Program-made: the position numbers and the translations under genes | Assembly: GCA_963765585.1 (NCBI GenBank) | Contig: CAVXXB010000006.1 | Span: 1 to 64,000, forward strand | DNA: 64,000 nucleotides | Direction of reading: 5' to 3' | Origin: CAVXXB01 sp963765585 | GTDB taxonomy: Bacteria > Calditrichota > Calditrichia > JAJRVZ01 | Notes under the pieces: generated by a model | What the model was told of the DNA's origin: nothing | The model's database searches: none | Seen by the model: only the letters and a program-made list of their open reading frames with translations | Part shown: positions 11,350-21,246 of the stretch, piece by piece | Position numbering within the stretch: position 1 is the first letter of the stretch | How the letters are laid out: every line of letters begins with the position of its first letter

Positions 11350-12839
11350 TTAAGTCACTGATTCATCTACTCGTGCTCGTTGTGAACGTTCAACATGTCC
11401 ATCCCAGTTATTTGGGGGTACAAATTTCAGATTACGCTTTTCACCATAATCTGCATAATTAAATGGTTCCTCATTATCAATAATCTTTATATCATCAATG
11501 GTTCCATTGAATAGAGGCATTTTTCCACCACTAGTTTCCATCAGATTTTTGATCATCGGCATTTTATTGATATCAAATCCCATAATGGAAGCCCCCACAG
11601 CATCAACAGCAACCGGTACATACCCTGCCATAAGCACCCCCGGATATTGTGGATCCGGTGCGACCGGACCATTTCGGTCTCCACCAATGATGCCATCAAT
11701 AAATACAATCTGCTGTCGTACAGGCTTTTCCTGCAATTTACCCTCCCGGTCAGCATAGAAAACGATTCGATTTAGATCCTGTAACAATCTCCACATAGTG
11801 TCGTTGCCATACCACATCACTTCATAAATATCGTCTTTAAACGGGATGACTGCGCTTGAATTCCAAACAACCTTTTTTATCCCAGCCGCCAGGAATTTTA
11901 CCGGCACGAGTGGATTAGCCTGAATAATATCATGCAGCCTCACCGCAAGGCGTTTGCGGGCTGATGGATTGATATACTGATCGCCACCTTCCGATACGGA
12001 ACCTATCTGATAGTGCGGCATGGTATCTTTAAGGGCGACAATGCCGACAAAATTCTTTATGGCCATGGTAATCGCAGTCCGGCGATGTGTTTTAAATTTT
12101 GCAATATTAATTACAACATCACTTTCCAATAAAGAGTTTGGAATCAGATATTCATGTTTGCCATTTGTGTGATGCTTATACATATTTTTTGGATCGGCAA
12201 TATTAACTCGGAAGTGTCTTGCATCCAGACCTTCAAAGGCGCTGTGTTCTCCAAAATTAACCCCCTGATATCCCCGCGGATCCTGCACCACTTTCTTTCT
12301 GCCCCATTTCCCATACATCCAAGCCTCGTTCTCTGACAATTCGGAGATCAAAACATTCAATAGGTATGGTAGTCTGTTCCCGGTACCAGTCCAGTATCAG
12401 ATCGATTTTAGCTCGCTTATAGGCCTTATCAAACTCACCAAAAATCACTTGCGAGTCGCCGATGATAATCCTGCCATCTCCCTTTAACGCAATGCAGACA
12501 TAATCGAGAATTGGTCTGAGAATCGAAGGATCAATTACGATAGAAAAAAATTCTTTGTGTTCCAGGTGATAATGCCGGACTGTATTTGGTTTGATAAACA
12601 CCTGCATCCCCGGTTTAACGGTATCGCCAAACGGATTCCATTCCGGTGTGCCAAAGTTGTCTTTATCCATACCCAGTTCATAAAAAGTCTTTCCGTACCT
12701 CGGCATACACCTGATTGTCAGGATCAATGTCGGAGCCGGTGTATTCCGGGAATTTTTCCGGCGGATTAAAAGGCACGTTATCCGGATATGATTTCAATCC
12801 GGTAAAGTTGGTCGCTACGGTGTTATCTAATATATGCAT
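11350..12839 (-). CDS. DUF362 domain protein, frameshifted
   Basis: Read from an ATG at 12839 (MHILDNTVATNFTG) over about 497 residues. Breaks near 12710 and 12340 separate three frames. Conserved parts include VFIKPNTVRHY, GRIIIGDSQV, VVINIAKFKTHRRTA, IKNFVGIVALKD, IDGIIGGDRNGP and AVDAVGASIMGFD, the pattern of DUF362 proteins whose biochemical role is not settled. Related proteins occur in exopolysaccharide clusters. The upstream boundary has no clear ribosome binding site. Confidence 0.75.
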
Positions 12840-13040
12840 GTTGAGACCTCTTTTATTGTTGTTTTTTAACCACTTAGACCACTAGAGAGATTCTAAGTTG
12901 TTTATCAATTAAGTCAAAAAAAAGTAATTGGTAATTAGTAATTTAAAATGTGTATACCATATAACAGAAAATTCCTAACTCCTAATTCCTCATTCCTAAC
13001 TAAATACTTGTGCTCTCTGTGGTAATGTTTATTTTTAATA
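12840..13040. repeat. Short spacer of word repeats
   Basis: No gene. Contains an ACCACTTAGACCACTAGAG word at the left, GGTAATTAGTAATT, then CCTAACTCCTAATTCCTC and TGTGCTCTCTGTGG on the right. Left words and right words are in opposite orientation. Confidence 0.6.
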
Positions 13041-14019
13041 TTACTCCATACCTGATTTCTCAGATATTGATTTATAATAGGTCGCGGCTTCATGGGGCAG
13101 CGCATTCCAGTATTGTCCTTTATACTTTGTTTTCACATATTCCAGAAAATCTGTAAATATATTTCGTAACGGATAAGTTATTGAGTAGAAAATGTTCCTG
13201 TTCAAAATCCATATAATCGGGATGGGCTATAAAATGTACCATACCACCATGTTCGAGCCACCCAATCAAGTTTTTCTTTCCATTTTGAGTTATCCGTTTC
13301 CCTCAATAATAAGTACAGAGTTGAATCCTGTGGTAAAGTATAGGGCATTTCAATGTACGGAAGATTTACCATTTGTGCTGTTTACATTAAATGGAAATAT
13401 CGTCTGCATGCCATCGGATTGTGGTTCATAGGGATCAAAATCAAAAGTCGATGCATCATATAATATATCCAATTCATGGATCCATTCCAGGTTGTGATGC
13501 ATGGCCGGGGAGCGAAATCCTACCGCTTGCCATTCCTTTATATACGAATTGATTTTTATTGCCCGTTTACTAAATAATATTTATGAGACATGTACAGATG
13601 CCCATCATGATTAAGACCATGTAAACCTACTTCAAAGCCGTTTCGTGTTAAATTATTCCTTAATTCCGGAGAAACCTTATATCTTTCGGGTACAAAATAA
13701 AACGCCGATCTAAATCCCATGATTTTCTCACAATCCGCCAGTTGCATACAGCGATCATGTCCAATATTTGTTTCTACATCATGAGTGATAATAAATGCAA
13801 AGTTTTTATTTTCCGGCCAACCCGCCCAGTTACTGGGTGGCGTTATTTATATCTAGTGTTAATTGGCCAGATATTTTCATAGGTTCTTTTTTTTATACTC
13901 GTGCGTGCTCTTCTTATAAATAACTGAAGATGCGCGGAATAAATGGACGAACCCATAATAGATTCTGATAAATATGCGATAGGAATAAAATCAAACTCCC
14001 TCCTTCTGTCACGCAACAT
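13041..14019 (-). CDS. Polysaccharide deacetylase-like protein (WalW type), frameshifted
   Basis: About 325 residues. The catalytic core reads FAFIITHDVETNIGHD, then the intact 63-residue piece with FRSAFYFVPERYK and the histidine region GLHGLNHDGHLY, then HELDILYDASTFDFDP and finally WLEHGGM and AHPDYMDFEQ, ending at 13041. The THD-x-E and H-x-x-x-H-like positions fit CE4 deacetylases of the intracellular WalW group, like the gene at 456-1443. The proposed ATG at 14019 overlaps the end of the upstream FemAB-like gene by 11 bp. Five or more frame changes are needed, so the exact start is uncertain. Confidence 0.6.
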
Positions 14020-15052
14020 GTTTATATGCTAAACGTCCAAAAAGTTTTAATGCTAAATATTGGTAAATGTTTAAATATTTGCTCCCTGTTCCCCTGTTGT
14101 TCAGATAATCACTTGTATTTCGCCGCATTCGGACTCAAATCTAAAATAATTGATTTCATTTTCTATCGGATTAAAGCCCAATTTATACCGGCGTAGTCCG
14201 CCGTGGTGATATTCAGTTCTACCCAAATCAAGCGTTTGAAATCCTTGTTGGACAAAACGTCGAATGCGGTCCCACATTAGTAGATTATTTGGACGGATAG
14301 ATCTGATACTTGTGATGTGATGCACCAAACTTATACATCGCCTGGTCTTTAAAATTAAAAAAGATCATGGCAGCGATAGGTGTATTATTCATATGCAGCA
14401 AAAAAAATATTACCCTTACCCTGCTTTACGATAAAGTCGAAAATATTTTTAAAAAAGGAGACTGGCTGGGGCGGTACACCCTGTCGTTTACGCGTCATAC
14501 AATGCAAACGATAATAGTCGTCCATCGCTTCTTCAGAATTATTCACCGAATGGTCTCCATCCCGCTATTTTGCTGCTTTTTTTATATTCCTGCGCGTACT
14601 GGAGCGAAAACTCTTAAACACGGTATCGTCATTACCTTGTAATGAAATGATATGCTGAAAAGAACTCATGAAAACCGGTAGATCTGAGTTAAACAATGAA
14701 TTGTCCCGGAATTCCATATATTTGCTTTTTTTTCTCTGCCCAATTCTGCTATTGTTTTAATAATTTCGTCAATCTCATCCTGACCGGCAATCAATTTACA
14801 ATGATCAGTAAAAGGAAGTGAAACCAAGCGGTTACCGGTCAACCGACTATTCACTTCCATTAAAGGAATCAGAGTGGAAAACCGATCATCATTTTGTTTG
14901 ATGAGATAGATCGGCTTAAAATTATAGGTGTGAACTAAAACCTGCGCCCAGGCTTTGGTATGAAAAAATGTGGTACCGGGTGTGTTAGTAACCAGTGAAT
15001 CCCAGTTATCTATTTCGAGCGGATTGACAATTTGAGATTCTGTTTGATTCAA
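14009..15052 (-). CDS. FemAB-like acyltransferase, frameshifted
   Basis: Starts at a TTG at 15052 with DNWDSLVTNTPGTTFFH and AWAQVLVHTYNFKP, typical of the first GNAT-like domain of FemAB-related proteins, then RLVSLPFTDHCKL. The second domain appears in other frames: NNLLMWDRIRRFVQQG, TLDLGRTEYHHGGLRRYK. The tail KLFGRLAYKHVA ends at 14009. About 347 residues, with breaks near 14670, 14330 and 14095. It is the third FemAB-like gene of the cluster and was probably co-transcribed with the deacetylase that overlaps its 3' end. Confidence 0.65.
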
Positions 15053-15444
15053 TGTGATGATTTATCCAATTTCTTTATTTTGGTGAAATAGCGACAAAGT
15101 GACAAAGTTTTTTGGGCCAAAAGGGCCAAGAGGCCAATTGAAAAAGGTTCAAGGAAACAGGCTTCAGGAACTAAGCCTTTAATGTGTTGAATATTGAATA
15201 TCGAATGATGAATGTTGATTTTTGAAGTTTCTATAAATCAATCGGAGAAGTTAGAACAACATTTTACTTTCCAAAGTTGAACGGTCTCATTTATTACTTT
15301 AGTTCTTATTCTTTGTGTCTATGCCTCTTTCGTGGTAGACTAAATCAAAACTCAAAAATCGATATTCAATATTCAAAATTAGCCTGGGGCAAGGAGCCGG
15401 GCACCTGAAGCCTTTTACTGGGCCTTGAGCCTTGTGCCTTGAAC
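15053..15444. repeat. Palindromic spacer of ordered word repeats
   Basis: No gene. From the left: GACAAAGTGACAAAG, GGCCAAAAGGGCC, AAGGTTCAAGG, GGCTTCAGG, then from 15186 GAATATTGAATATCGAATG. After about 110 bp of unique AT-rich sequence the GATATTCAATATTC word appears inverted (to 15380), followed by CCTGAAGCC and CCTTGTGCCTTGAACC up to the next gene. The 15186-15380 part has the size (195 bp) of the MITE-like elements at 25.8 and 29.8 kb. Confidence 0.75.
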
Positions 15445-16573
15445 CTATTTGAAGAATTCTTTTATCTTCCCGGCAACAAACTCAATCTGATCATCCGTCA
15501 GTTCCGGAAACATCGGCAGAGACAAGACCGCATTCGGCCAGTTGTTCGGAAACGGGAAAATCACCCTTTTTGTATCCTAATTGGCTAAAGCATTTTTGGA
15601 TGATGCAGGGGCACCGGGTAGTGCATGCCGGTAAAGATTTCGTTTTTATTCAGATATTCAGCCAGGGCATCACGCTTTTCAGTTCCGCCTTCATTCACCT
15701 GGATGACAAACAGATGATAGACATGCTTATTTTCATCTTTTTCCACAGGTACCTTTATCTGAGACACATCGGATAATAGTTCACGATATTTTGCTGCTAC
15801 TCTGCGCCGGCCCTCGGTCCATTTTTCTATATGATTTAGTTTCACACCCAGAACCGCGCCCTGAATGCCTTCCATGCGATAATTGTGTCCCACCTCATCA
15901 TGATAGTATTTCTGATCCATGCCATGGTCGCGCATCATTTTCATCTTTTTGGCCAAGGCATCATCATTGGTCGTAACTGCGCCGCCTTCGCCATAGGCAC
16001 CCAGATTTTTACCGGGATAAAAACTAAATGAGGCGGCAATACCCAATCCGCCGACGCGCTTTCCTTTATATTCGGCGATATGGGCTTGTGCCGCGTCTTC
16101 CACCACATTAATGTGGTGGCTAGTGATGAGTGTCTATGTCTAAGGGAGTCCATATCGGCCGGTTGGCCATAGAGATGGACCGCTACGATTGCTTTGGTTT
16201 TTGGCGTAATCGCTTTTTGCACTGCTACGGGATCAATATTATAGGTTTCCGGATCCACATCGACAAAAACCGGCGTGGCGCCACAAAGGGTTGCACCCCA
16301 TGCCGTGGCAATAAACGTATTGGCCGGGATGATGACTTCATCACCAGGTCCAATGCCAAGGGCCCAAGGAACCAGATGATTGGCATCGGTGCCTGAACTG
16401 GTGCCGATACAATGTTTGACATTATGTGCTTCGGCAAATTTTTCCTCAAAATCAAACACCGGTTTACCCATAACATAGGCAGTATTATCCAGAACATTCT
16501 GAATAGCCGGATCAACTTCGTCGCGTTTGATGCTTGCGTATTGTGATTTTAGGTCTAGGAATGGTACTTTCAT
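15445..16573 (-). CDS. DegT/DnrJ/EryC1/StrS sugar aminotransferase (WbpE-like), frameshifted
   Basis: A PLP-dependent sugar nucleotide aminotransferase of about 376 residues from ATG 16573. N-terminal MKVPFLDLKSQY, GTSSGTDANHL, GDEVIIPANTF and AIVAVHLYGQPADMD are family hallmarks. After a break near 16130 the reading continues with VEDAAQAHIAEYKG, and the PLP lysine lies in FYPGKNLGAYGEGG. YRMEGIQGAVL and FTGMHYPVPLH follow, with a third frame to 15445. It installs an amino group on a keto sugar nucleotide. Next to it upstream are a hexapeptide acetyltransferase and a Gfo/Idh/MocA dehydrogenase, the wbpB-wbpD-wbpE order, so the product may be a UDP-2,3-diacetamido-type uronate (inference). 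Confidence 0.85.
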
Positions 16574-16650
16574 TTTTTGTGCTCCGAGTTTTTCATTTCA
16601 GGCTCCAGGCCAAGGCGCCAAGGCACAAGGCTATAGGTTGAGATTCAGTA

Positions 16651-17019
16651 TTACTTAAGATTTTTTGATTTACAAAATTTCTTTTTGTTTTTATTAATCC
16701 TGTTATCATATGATGAATATTTCAATTGCTTCTGTTAATCCACATTTTTCCAGTTTTCTTATCAATAAATTTTATTTTAATTCCAATATATATTTGTGAT
16801 CTTAGTTCACCGCAAGATCCTCTGGCATAAGATAAAAATTGTAAACATTCTTTATTCGATACTCTTTCAAATCCCTCCGCAATATTACTGGAAATAGATA
16901 ATGCGGATCTGGTAATTTGATCTCTGAAGACTAAAGTTTTTAAGATTACCTAAGTTTTTATAGATTTCTGCAGATAATCGTGCTGATCTTTTCCAGACTT
17001 CGAAATCTTCAAATCGCAT
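16651..17019 (-). CDS. Four-helix-bundle protein (23S rRNA IVS type), frameshifted
   Basis: From the ATG at 17019 the reading MRFEDFEVWKRSARLSAEIY, then FRDQITRSALSISSNIAEGFERVS and LQFLSYARGSCGELRSQ is the standard four-helix-bundle family also encoded by 23S rRNA intervening sequences. At least three single-base shifts (near 16920, 16780 and 16735) are needed, so this is either a decayed copy or poor sequence. The function of these dispersed proteins is unknown. It is inserted between the aminotransferase and acetyltransferase of the wbp-like module. A second, intact copy lies at 27053-27406. Confidence 0.6.
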
Positions 17020-17144
17020 ATTTGATATTTCCTAATCATTGTTTCATAATTTCAATCAGCAAATATCATTCCAAAAATGATATTTTAATTAAATTTACAC
17101 AGCCATCGAAAAACAACCCCCTAACCCCCTTTTCTAAGGGGGAA

Positions 17145-17653
17145 CTACCTCTTGGCTCCTTGACCTTTTGGCCTTTGGCCTATTCTAACCTTCCGCAAAA
17201 CCCGGGCGGGATTACCCGCCACTATTGTATCTGATGGCACATCCTTAGTAACAACTGAACCCGCCCCAATATGGCACCTTCCCCGACAGTAATCCCGGCC
17301 AGCAATGTGGCACTGCTACCGATCGATGCACCCTTTTTAATCAGGGTTGGTACAACCTTCCAGTCTTCTTCCGTTTGCAAACCTCCGCCTTCCGCCGTGG
17401 CGCGGGGATAGATATCGTTAATAAAGGTAACATTGTGGCCGACAAAGACGTCGTCTTCAATGGTGACGCCTTCACAAATGAATGTATGGCTGGAAATTTT
17501 GCAGTTCTTGCCGATTTTGGCACCCTTTTGGATCTCAACAAAGGTGCCGATTTTGCTGTTGTCATCTATTTCACAGCCGTACAGATTTACGAAATTGAAA
17601 ATTTTGACATCTTTGCCCAGTTTCACATCATCGGCAATACTCAGATATTTCAT
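17145..17653 (-). CDS. Hexapeptide-repeat N-acetyltransferase (WbpD-like), frameshift near the end
   Basis: A left-handed beta-helix acyltransferase from ATG 17653: repeats such as IGTFVEIQKGAKIG, FVGHNVTFINDIYP and IGSSATLLAGITVG are visible. After a one-base shift near 17265 the expected end GSVVTKDVPSDTIVAGNPA is read. It most likely acetylates the 3-amino group of a UDP-sugar made by the neighbouring aminotransferase. The ATG overlaps the stop of the upstream dehydrogenase (ATGA), so they are translationally coupled. The last residues before the stop at 17145 (RPKGQGAKR) are encoded by GGCCAAAGGCC word repeats rather than family sequence. Confidence 0.85.
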
Positions 17654-18660
17654 ATAATGACTTCCTTACCACGATTCTTGATCGATTCCTGAGCTGCTTC
17701 AAGAATTCGTGGTCACCATGGCACCGGCATGGCCATCTGCGATCGGTGTGTCTTCACCATTGATACAATCGGCGATATGATCCACTTCTAATGCCAGAGC
17801 CTCTAGATTGTCGAATTTTTGGACAATACATATCACCGGTTCGGTATTGGATCAGCATATTATAGACATCATCAGCATGTTTTCACAACATCAATACCTT
17901 TATCATAAATTCGGATCTTTTCACTGGGTTCATTATCATCCCATACAACCATTTTTTTGCTACCGGCAATCAAAGTGTGGCGAATTTTCACCGGTGACAA
18001 CCAGTTGGTATGAAAATGAGCAATAATATTATTCGGAAAATATACCGTCAAATAAGCCACATTTTCCAAGCCGCTGCCGGTATGATCGGCACCGGTAGCA
18101 ACCACGGCAGTCGGTTTTTTATCCATGATATAGTGCATAATTGAAATATCATGCGGTGCCAGATCCCATAATACATTGACATCATGCTGAAATAATCCCA
18201 GGTTGACTCGCACCGAATCAAAATAATACATATCACCCAGTTCGCCACTGGATACGATATCCTTTATTTTGCGTACCGCACCGGTAAATAAAAAGGTATG
18301 ATCTACAAATATTTTCAGATTTTTTTGTTCGGCCAGATTTATTAATTCTTCTGCTTCTTTGATCGACGAGGTCATTGGTTTTTCAATCAGTACATGTTTT
18401 CCGTTTTCCAACGCTGCTTTGGCAATCTTATAATGCGTATCCACCGGCGTACATACCGTTATCAGATCGATATCCGGATTGGTAATAACCGATTTGCAAT
18501 CTGTAGTCACCTCTACAGTTGGATACAGTCCTTTAATATAGTCCAATCGTTTTTCATTTAAATCACAACAGGCCACCATTTCATTTTTTTTACTGGCCAT
18601 AAAATTTCTAATCATATTCGGTCCCCAGTATCCGACACCGACAACTCCGACTTTTAGCAT
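17650..18660 (-). CDS. Gfo/Idh/MocA-family sugar nucleotide dehydrogenase (WbpB-like), one frameshift
   Basis: The ATG at 18660 is chosen because GGGAGG lies six bases upstream. The N-terminal Rossmann motif is VGVVGVGYWGPNM, followed by CTPVDTHYKIAKAAL, the catalytic GKHVLIEKPM and the substrate-domain motifs LWDLAPHDISIMHY and FHTNWLSPVKIR. The frame breaks near 17880 and a shifted frame continues ADDVYNMLIQYRTGD, GEDTPIADG and ends ESIKNRGKEVII at 17650, about 336 residues, the usual size. It oxidises or reduces a sugar nucleotide, in the WbpB case at C3 before transamination. Its stop overlaps the acetyltransferase start. Confidence 0.85.
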
Positions 18661-19144
18661 GGTACCTCCCGGTTTCATTTTTAGGCCCAAGGAACAAGGT
18701 ACAAGGATCAAGGATTTAGGCTCCAGGTTCCAGGCCTTGAAAAAGTAAGAATATCGAATTTTGAATTTCGAAGTAAAAAGTACTTAAGACTTTCAATATT
18801 CGATATGCTACTGTTTTTACTTTTACAACTTTATTTACTTTGTATTCTTTGTTCTTTCGAAATCATGGATAATTTCGTCCCGATTGTTTTCTGGAAGAAA
18901 ACGCTTTTATCGGGAACGTTCTCTGCGTTAAAAAAAATCAAAAATCAACATTCAATATTCGATATTCAAAATTCTTACAAAAGATTGCTTCGTCGTCCGG
19001 CTTTGCCGGATTCCTCGCAATGACAAAATGATTTCCGTTTTGCCCAATGGCCTTTGGGCCTTGCTCCTTGATCCTTGTTCCTTGAACCTCAACTAATACA
19101 ACCCCCTAACCCCCTTTTTTAAGGGGGAACTCACCTTTGGCCCC
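18661..19144. repeat. Spacer: inverted word repeats, HCEE-type repeat and C-tract palindrome
   Basis: No gene. Left arm: AAGGAACAAGGTACAAGG, GGCTCCAGGTTCCAGG, then GAATATCGAATTTTGAA from 18749. Right arm: CATTCAATATTCGATATTC to 18974, a GATTGCTTCGTCGTCC / TCCTCGCAATGAC repeat (about 18980-19024, second copy at 24662-24704), CCTTGATCCTTGTTCCTTG, and a C-tract palindrome at 19098-19130. Confidence 0.75.
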
Positions 19145-20362
19145 CTAATAGGCTCCTTCTTTCGCAAACACCGCCGTAACCGTCTTAAATAAAATCTTAA
19201 TATCCAGCCACGGGCTGCAGTGGCTGACATATTGCAGATCCAGGCGGACCATCTCATCAAAGGTCGTTTGACTGCGGCCATAGGCCTGCCACAGACCGGT
19301 GATGCCCGGTTTGATATCCAGAATGCGGCGCAGATGCCAGTTTTGATATTCTCTCACTTCATAGGCAATAGGAGGCCGGGGACCAACCAGACTCATCTGA
19401 CCAAAAAGAACATTAAAAAATTGGGGCAGTTCATCCAGACTGGTTTTGCGGATAAATTTTCCAATTTTGGTTACTCGTGGATCATCTACAATTTTAAACA
19501 TCGGCTTCTCATCTGAGCCCTTGTTCATGCCTTCCGTCTCGCCTTTTATTAATTTTGTTACATATTCCTGGTGGATCGATGAATCACTATCACTGCGCAT
19601 ACTACGGAACTTCATAAACATAAATGGTTTTCCCAAAAGACCAACCCGTTCCTGTTTAAACAGAACCGGTCCTCTGGAACTCAATTTTATGGCAAGCGCG
19701 ATAACAAGCATAACGGGTCCAAACATCAGAATGCCAAATAATGATCCAAAAAAGTCCACCATACGCTTGAAAAAGCGGTAGAACAGATCTTTTTGCTCCA
19801 CATAGAAGACACCCCAAAAATCCACATCTTCAATCGTTATTGCCCCATTTGAACCCACTTTCAGATCCCAATTAATAGATAAATCTTCGTTTTTTTCAAA
19901 TATTTGAGATTGCGCAGAAACAATAGTTTTTTTCTCTGTGCTCTCTGTGGTTCCAAACACAACTTTGTTAATAATCGTCGGACTGCCTTCTACATGTTTT
20001 GCTTCTTCCACTTTATTAACCGGAAAAGTCGAAATTTGAATCGTCCGGATCATTTTGATCAATTCTTTCTTGCCCATACCCTCAAACCGACCAAACAAAT
20101 GCTTTGAGATTTTTTCAATAAATTTCTTTGCGCCTTCCGCCGCCGTATCAACTAATAATATTCTAAGGCAATAGGGATCTTCAATAGATTTTATATCATA
20201 ATTTCGTGTATCATCATTAATCACCTTAACCAGGGTCTCCAAAAAGAGCATATATGTTTCTTCCGAGGCCAGGCTGATTTTCTCCGAATAAGCCGACAAA
20301 TCTATATTTACATTCGATAACGGAGATCCCGACCGGCCGCAGCGGTTGCGTTCCTTGATCAA
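19145..20362 (-). CDS. Polyprenyl-phosphate sugar phosphotransferase with degenerate GGDEF-like N-terminal domain
   Basis: The C-terminal 200 residues are a bacterial sugar transferase: RFFKRMVDFFGSLFGILMFG, one membrane segment, VLFKQERVGLLGKPFMF, FRSMRSDSD, RKTSLDELPQFFNVL, MSLVGPRPP and PGITGLWQ. It moves a sugar-phosphate to undecaprenyl phosphate to start repeat-unit synthesis. The N-terminal part (RSGSPLSNVNIDLSAYS, then LRILLVDTAAEGAKKFIEKI) resembles a GGDEF fold lacking the GGDEF signature. Similar sequence continues in frame to about 20480 (NGWYTKEEADDLL) without a start codon, so the true start lies upstream behind a frameshift; the listed TTG is only the first in frame. A short stretch GTTESTEKK is encoded by a CACAGAG word repeat. 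Confidence 0.85.
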   Translation of the reverse strand: MIKERNRCGRSGSPLSNVNIDLSAYSEKISLASEETYMLFLETLVKVINDDTRNYDIKSIEDPYCLRILLVDTAAEGAKKFIEKISKHLFGRFEGMGKKELIKMIRTIQISTFPVNKVEEAKHVEGSPTIINKVVFGTTESTEKKTIVSAQSQIFEKNEDLSINWDLKVGSNGAITIEDVDFWGVFYVEQKDLFYRFFKRMVDFFGSLFGILMFGPVMLVIALAIKLSSRGPVLFKQERVGLLGKPFMFMKFRSMRSDSDSSIHQEYVTKLIKGETEGMNKGSDEKPMFKIVDDPRVTKIGKFIRKTSLDELPQFFNVLFGQMSLVGPRPPIAYEVREYQNWHLRRILDIKPGITGLWQAYGRSQTTFDEMVRLDLQYVSHCSPWLDIKILFKTVTAVFAKEGAY

Positions 20363-20486
20363 CAGATCATCTGCTTCTTCCTTGGTATACCAACCGTTTT
20401 TCCGCGTTAGAACCGTGCGGATGGTTTTATTGGAGAGGAATTTTCGTGTCTCGGAAGTAATTAAATGATAACATTGATTATCTTGT

Positions 20487-21246
20487 TAATTTAGTTGTTT
20501 CAAAAGTCCCTAAGTCCCTGAGTCCCTGAGTTTTTTACTTCAAAAATCAACATTTTAAATTCATTATTCAATATTCAAGGAGTCGTGGCCTGACGCCTGC
20601 AACCCAAATTCTTGGTCCTTGGGCCTTGATCCTTGAACCTTTTGCCTTTGGCCTGTTTATCTCTTGGGCCTTTAGCCTTTGACTTATATTTTATCATTGG
20701 AATAAATATATTGTGATAAAATTCTTTATATCTTGTTTCAAATCACAATTAAGTAGAAGAATATTGGTGAAATAGTATCACAGAGTTCCACTGAGGAGTC
20801 ACAGAGTACCACAGAATTAATAATTCTTTTATTTCCTTTGCGATCTTTGCGTACTCTGCGTTAAAAATAAATCATAAATCAATATTCGATATTCGATATT
20901 CATGAATAAGGAGATTGGTATTGAAAAAAGTCCCTAAGCGCCTAAGTCCCTGAGTTTTTTACTTCAAAAATCATATATCAACATTCGATATTCGATATTC
21001 AAATAAGGAGATTGGTATTGAAAAAAGTCCCGAAGCACCTAAGTCCCTGAGTTTTTTACTTCAAAAATCATATATCAACATTCGATATTCGATATTCAAA
21101 CAAGGAGATTGGTATTGAAAAAAGTCCCTGAGCGCCTAAGTCCCTGAGTCCATAAACTTTTAACTTCAAAAATCAAAATTCAATATTCGATATTTAAAAG
21201 CCTGCAGCCTTTTTCCTTTGGCCTTTTGGCCTCTTAGCCCTTTGGC
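20487..21246. repeat. Repeat-rich spacer including a 97-bp tandem repeat
   Basis: No gene is seen. It contains, in turn, GTCCCTAAGTCCCTGAG, TTCAATATTC, CCTTGGGCCTTGATCC and GCCTTTGGCC words, an inverted pair of CACAGAG words (about 20780-20870), the 97-bp tandem array at 20905-21195, and CCTGCAGCC and GGCCTTTTGGCC words before the Wzc-like gene. Confidence 0.8.
20905..21195. repeat. 97-bp tandem repeat, nearly three copies
   Basis: Units start at 20905, 21002 and 21099. Each begins AATAAGGAGATTGGTATTG, runs through AAAAAAGTCCC, AAGTCCCTGAG and TTACTTCAAAAATCA, and ends CGATATTCGATATTC. Copies one and two differ at only a few bases; the third diverges in its second half. No unit-sized spacers exist, so this is not CRISPR. 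Confidence 0.9.

Noticed and set aside
14367..14642. 91-residue plus-strand ORF
   Set aside because: Antisense to the frameshifted FemAB-like gene, whose motifs continue on the minus strand.
20905..21195. Possible CRISPR array
   Set aside because: Repeats are 97 bp and directly adjacent with no spacers, and no cas genes are present.
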